A DNA stretch of 16,232 bases from Candidatus Nitrosopumilus sp. (GTDB lineage Archaea; Thermoproteota; Nitrososphaeria; Nitrososphaerales; Nitrosopumilaceae), in NCBI GenBank assembly GCA_030637455.1, contig DAOWGL010000133.1, positions 1 to 16,232 on the forward strand. Direction: 5' to 3'. The position numbers were made by a program, and so were the translations under genes. Position 1 is the first letter of the stretch; every line of letters starts with the position of its first letter. A model generated the notes under the pieces. It was not told the origin of the DNA, ran no database searches, and saw only the letters and a program-made list of their open reading frames with translations. Positions 13,308-16,232 of the stretch are shown piece after piece.

Positions 13308-14027
13308 GTGAAGGCTGTAATTCTTGCAGGGGGCAAGGGAACCAGAGGCAAACCATATACTGAATATTTTCCAAAAGCAATGACTCCAATCAATGGAAAA
13401 CCAATGATAGATTACATTGTAAAATATCTAAAATCATTTAGTTTTGTAGATGAGGTAATCATCATATCAGATTTTAATGGATTAGGAGGTCAAATCAAAA
13501 ATTATTATGGAAATCAAAAAAATATCACGTTTGTTCAAGATTCACAAAGTGGTACAGGAGGAGACCTATTACACATTGCAAACAAGCTCAAAAACGAATC
13601 AGAATTTGTATTATGGTTTGTAGATAACTTGTGTGCAATAGATCTTAAGGGAATGAAAGAAGTTTTCAAAGAGAAGAAAAGTTCTGCATGCATTGCAACT
13701 AGAACCAAAAGAAAAGAAGAGACAGGATTTGCAACAGTGGAAAATGGAATCATAAAAGAATTCAAAGAAAAACCAGTAATGAAATTGCAATTATCAGAAT
13801 GTCTAGGGGTCTACATGTTAGGCAAAGACATTATTAAAAAAATAAAAGCAAAACAAAAACAAAAGGAAATTAATCTCTCATTTGATATTTTACAGGGGTT
13901 ATCTAAAGAAGGAAAAATTAGTGCATTTGATATCGGTGAAAAAGAATGGATAGATGCAGAATCCCCAATGGTTTTAGAGAGAAATGAGAAAACAGTAAAG
14001 AAGATTATAAAACAGATGGGATTTTAG
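13308..14027 (+). CDS. Sugar-phosphate nucleotidyltransferase
   Basis: The enzyme activates a sugar 1-phosphate with an NTP to give an NDP-sugar and pyrophosphate. The 239 residues are the single-domain NTP_transferase fold: LAGGKGTRGKP at 6-16 for nucleotide binding, FPKAMTPINGKPMIDY at 21-36, a metal-binding Asp106 in FVDN, and the second metal Asp226 in EWIDAESP. There is no C-terminal left-handed beta helix, so it resembles glucose-1-phosphate or mannose-1-phosphate type enzymes without acyltransferase. The exact sugar and base are not readable. GTG at 13308 starts 3 nt after the uS9 stop, so it is expressed with ribosomal genes. Its last 23 bases overlap the convergent leuD end. It could supply donors to the glycosyltransferase at 538-2598, but that is speculation. 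Confidence 0.9.
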   Translation: MKAVILAGGKGTRGKPYTEYFPKAMTPINGKPMIDYIVKYLKSFSFVDEVIIISDFNGLGGQIKNYYGNQKNITFVQDSQSGTGGDLLHIANKLKNESEFVLWFVDNLCAIDLKGMKEVFKEKKSSACIATRTKRKEETGFATVENGIIKEFKEKPVMKLQLSECLGVYMLGKDIIKKIKAKQKQKEINLSFDILQGLSKEGKISAFDIGEKEWIDAESPMVLERNEKTVKKIIKQMGF

Positions 14028-14589
14028 ATTGTTTTTCAAAATCTGAAATTTTATCTTCATATTGAAAAGTAATTGAAATATCATCTAGTCCTTCTAAAAG
14101 GATTTTTTTCCGGTATGAATCAATCTCAAATGATATTTCACTTGATGAGGTTTTAATAATTTGATTTTCCAAATCTACTTCAAGCATACCAGTTTCTTCC
14201 AACAATTTTTCCACAATTTTTTGGTCTAAGATAATTGGTAAAACTCCATTTTTGAAACAATTACTAAAGAAAATATCTGCAAAGGAAGGGGCAATAATTA
14301 CAGCAAATCCATAATCAAGTAGGGCCCAAACAGCATGTTCACGACTAGAACCACAGCCAAAATTATCTCCGGCCACAAGAATTTGTGAATTTTCATATTT
14401 TGGATTATTCAAGATAAAATCAGATTTTTTATTTTCCTGTTCATCATATCTCCAATTAAAAAATAGAAATTTTCCAAATCCAGATTTTTGAACTAATTTT
14501 AAGAATTGTTTTGGAACAATTTGATCAGTATCTACATTTACTTTATCAAGAGGAGTCACAATGCTAGTTATTTTTTTGAAAGAGTCCAT
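14005..14589 (-). CDS. leuD: 3-isopropylmalate dehydratase small subunit, bacterial-length LeuD
   Basis: LeuD gives the swivel domain of isopropylmalate isomerase, which converts 2- to 3-isopropylmalate in leucine synthesis. The 194 residues carry VDTDQIVPKQFLK near 19-31, the substrate-binding loop NFGCGSSREHA at 76-86, and SFADIFFSNCFKNGVLPI near 102-119. The length (about 190-200) and the longer C-terminal part fit the bacterial form; archaeal-type small subunits are about 160-170. It follows leuC by one base, so the pair is one operon. Its stop lies 23 bp inside the convergent nucleotidyltransferase gene. A second, short LeuD-like gene lies on the other side of leuC. Confidence 0.94.
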   Translation of the reverse strand: MDSFKKITSIVTPLDKVNVDTDQIVPKQFLKLVQKSGFGKFLFFNWRYDEQENKKSDFILNNPKYENSQILVAGDNFGCGSSREHAVWALLDYGFAVIIAPSFADIFFSNCFKNGVLPIILDQKIVEKLLEETGMLEVDLENQIIKTSSSEISFEIDSYRKKILLEGLDDISITFQYEDKISDFEKQSKIPSVL

Positions 14590-14590
14590 A

Positions 14591-16006
14591 TTAATTCAAA
14601 TCCATCTTCCTTACATCTACAAAATGCCCATGAATTGCAGCAGCTGCTGCCATTACTGGACTAACTAAATGAGTTCGTCCTCCTGTACCTTGTCTACCTT
14701 CAAAGTTTCTATTTGATGTACTTGCACATCGTTCTCCAGGAGATAAAATATCAGGATTCATTCCAAGACACATACTACAACCAGATTCTCTCCATTCAAA
14801 ATTAGCATTAATGAAAATTTTGTCAAGACCCATTTCTTCAGCTTGTTTTTTTACCATTTGAGAGCCAGGGACCACCATCGCTTGAACATGAGGGGAAATT
14901 TTTTGTCCTTTGATTACTTTTGATGCTTCAATAAGATCTTCCAATCTAGCATTAGTGCATGAACCAATAAACACTCTATCTATTTTGATATCCTCAACTA
15001 GAGTTCCAGGTTCCAGAGCCATATATTCAAGTGCTTTTTCAGCTCCTTTCTTTTGATTTGAATCGCCATTAGAAAATTCATCAGGAGAAGGGATAGAATC
15101 TGTAACATTGCATGTCATTCCAGGGTTTGTTCCCCAACTTACTTGAGGGGCAATATCATCAATGTGTAAAGTAAATTCTTTGTCAAACTTTGCATCACTA
15201 TCAGTTTTCAGATTACCCTTCCAAGAATCAACTAAAGACTCGTAGTTCTTTGGAGTGTATTCTCTATCTCGTAGATAATCAAATGTTTTTTCATCAGGTG
15301 CAATTAATCCTGCACGAGCTCCTGCCTCAATAGACATGTTACAGATAGTCATTCGTTGCTCCATTGAAAGATCAGTGATTCCTTCACCACGATATTCAAT
15401 TACTGTACCAGTTCCCCCACCAGTTCCAATATTTTTGATAATTGATAGAACGATATCTTTTGCAGTTACTGCATGAGGGTTTTTTCTTTTTCCTTCAACT
15501 CTGATTTCAAAAGGCTTTGGTTTTTCTAGCCACATAGTTTGAGATGCTAAAACATGCTCCACATCACTAGTTCCAATGCCTAAGGCTAATGCTCCAAAAG
15601 CCCCATGTGTAGATGTGTGACGATCACCGCAAACAATGGTAGAACCAGGTAAAGTAATTCCCAACTGAGGGCCAATTACATGAACAATTCCTTGATTTGG
15701 ACTATCAATATCAAATAATTTTATTCCAAAATCTTTACATTTTGTTTCAAGGGTTTTAATTTGAACAGAAGATGTTTGGTCTAAAATTGGAAGAGAACGG
15801 TCAGTTGTTGGAACATTATGATCCATTGTAGCAATGGTAAGATCAGGTCGTCTAACTTTTCTATTATTCATACGCAATCCTTCAAAAGCTTGTGGAGAAG
15901 TTACTTCGTGAACTAGATGTCGGTCTATGTAGATTAATGTTGGATTATTTTGTTTTTCAACAACAATATGAGATTCCCAGATTTTTTCAAAAAGAGTTTT
16001 TCCCAT
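14591..16006 (-). CDS. leuC: 3-isopropylmalate dehydratase large subunit LeuC
   Basis: LeuC is the aconitase-family large subunit holding the 4Fe-4S cluster for isopropylmalate isomerisation. Counting from my start, the cluster Cys are Cys350 ([12 protein letters not shown]) and Cys410/Cys413 ([11 protein letters not shown]); [16 protein letters not shown] and the start [12 protein letters not shown] are also typical. The open frame extends to 16051, but those 15 codons are the end of the upstream gene read in another frame. The ATG at 16004-16006 begins [10 protein letters not shown] like other LeuC, gives 471 residues, and lies one base after the upstream stop with AGGA nearby. The length fits bacterial LeuC (about 465-475) more than the archaeal HacA-type (about 420). 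The partner is leuD one base downstream. Confidence 0.95.
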   Translation of the reverse strand: MGKTLFEKIWESHIVVEKQNNPTLIYIDRHLVHEVTSPQAFEGLRMNNRKVRRPDLTIATMDHNVPTTDRSLPILDQTSSVQIKTLETKCKDFGIKLFDIDSPNQGIVHVIGPQLGITLPGSTIVCGDRHTSTHGAFGALALGIGTSDVEHVLASQTMWLEKPKPFEIRVEGKRKNPHAVTAKDIVLSIIKNIGTGGGTGTVIEYRGEGITDLSMEQRMTICNMSIEAGARAGLIAPDEKTFDYLRDREYTPKNYESLVDSWKGNLKTDSDAKFDKEFTLHIDDIAPQVSWGTNPGMTCNVTDSIPSPDEFSNGDSNQKKGAEKALEYMALEPGTLVEDIKIDRVFIGSCTNARLEDLIEASKVIKGQKISPHVQAMVVPGSQMVKKQAEEMGLDKIFINANFEWRESGCSMCLGMNPDILSPGERCASTSNRNFEGRQGTGGRTHLVSPVMAAAAAIHGHFVDVRKMDLN

Positions 16007-16007
16007 T

Positions 16008-16232
16008 TTAATCCTGGTCGGGTTTATACTTGAAGAGTCCACCAGCAGCAATTATCTTTCCAATAATTTCTGAAAATGGTTTCATTTTGTACGACTGATT
16101 TTTTGTAATATTTTTAATCTCTTTGTTACAAATATCAATATTGATTTCATCACCTTCTGAAATTCCATCATATGCATCTTCATCAATTTCAATTGGTAAC
16201 AAAAACGCACCATCAACTGCATTTCGATAAAA
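16008..16232 (-). CDS. 3' end of a short LeuD/homoaconitase-type small subunit (partial)
   Basis: The frame is open to the right edge, so only the C-terminal 74 or so residues are visible. [15 protein letters not shown] matches the strand-turn after the active loop in aconitase-family swivel domains, and [20 protein letters not shown] with [14 protein letters not shown] is the usual end of short archaeal LeuD or HacB proteins (about 160-170 residues). It therefore looks like a second small subunit, distinct from the longer LeuD at 14005-14589. It stops one base before leuC, so the three genes form one operon. A TTG at 16200-16202 is in frame but too far inside the fold to be the start. The family call rests on the C-terminal half alone. 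Confidence 0.72.
   Translation of the reverse strand, partial: FYRNAVDGAFLLPIEIDEDAYDGISEGDEINIDICNKEIKNITKNQSYKMKPFSEIIGKIIAAGGLFKYKPDQD

Noticed and set aside
1..16232. CRISPR array, insertion sequence, tRNA or integration site
   Set aside because: I saw no regularly spaced repeats, transposase, terminal inverted repeats or tRNA-like cloverleaf. Gaps are short and genes are core functions.

Overview
The window looks like chromosomal housekeeping DNA of a low-GC, ammonia-oxidising type archaeon (Nitrososphaerota/Thaumarchaeota, most like Nitrosopumilus or a relative). The reasons are a complete archaeal exosome superoperon, archaeal ribosomal proteins and RNA polymerase subunit D, an archaeal NAD kinase-Nob1 pair, a short XPF nuclease without helicase, a Sulfolobus-type ferredoxin domain, and small proteins that resemble thaumarchaeal families. 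No database search was possible, so the organism is inferred. I see no mobile element, CRISPR array, tRNA, rRNA or defence island. The longest stretch without a gene is about 128 bp (11198-11325).

Layout. At 1-537 lies the 3' end of a coiled-coil protein. It converges on a large membrane-bound processive family 2 glycosyltransferase (538-2598, minus). At 2652-4795 a minus-strand trio encodes a two-domain rhodanese, an unrecognised 102-residue protein and a long ferredoxin-domain protein, which suggests a sulfur or redox module. Divergent from it are NAD kinase and the rRNA-maturation nuclease Nob1 (4886-6188, overlapping). At 6218-10755 (minus) comes the exosome superoperon, SBDS-Rrp4-Rrp41-Rrp42-eL43-Pcc1-prefoldin beta, with the XPF-like nuclease after it. 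It ties together 3'-5' RNA decay, ribosome maturation, tRNA modification and protein folding. A small conserved protein (10838-11197, minus) precedes the divergent plus-strand operon rpoD (rpo3)-eL18-uL13-uS9-sugar nucleotidyltransferase (11326-14027). The window ends with a minus-strand leucine-pathway cluster: a bacterial-length LeuD, LeuC, and the 3' end of a second, short archaeal-type LeuD-like subunit that runs off the right edge.

Expression signals. At most operon-leading genes a TATA-like A/T box lies about 25-30 nt before the start codon, so most transcripts are probably leaderless. Internal operon genes instead follow overlaps or a Shine-Dalgarno sequence (rrp42, uL13). Non-ATG starts are common (TTG or GTG in nine genes). 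I moved three starts from the longest open frame: rhodanese to 4795, Rrp42 to 8649 and LeuC to 16006.

I found no convincing undescribed system. The best leads are the ferredoxin fusion that keeps an Asp in the cluster I motif but appears to have lost the zinc site, its sulfurtransferase neighbourhood, the two LeuD-type subunits flanking one LeuC, and a nucleotidyltransferase appended to a ribosomal operon.
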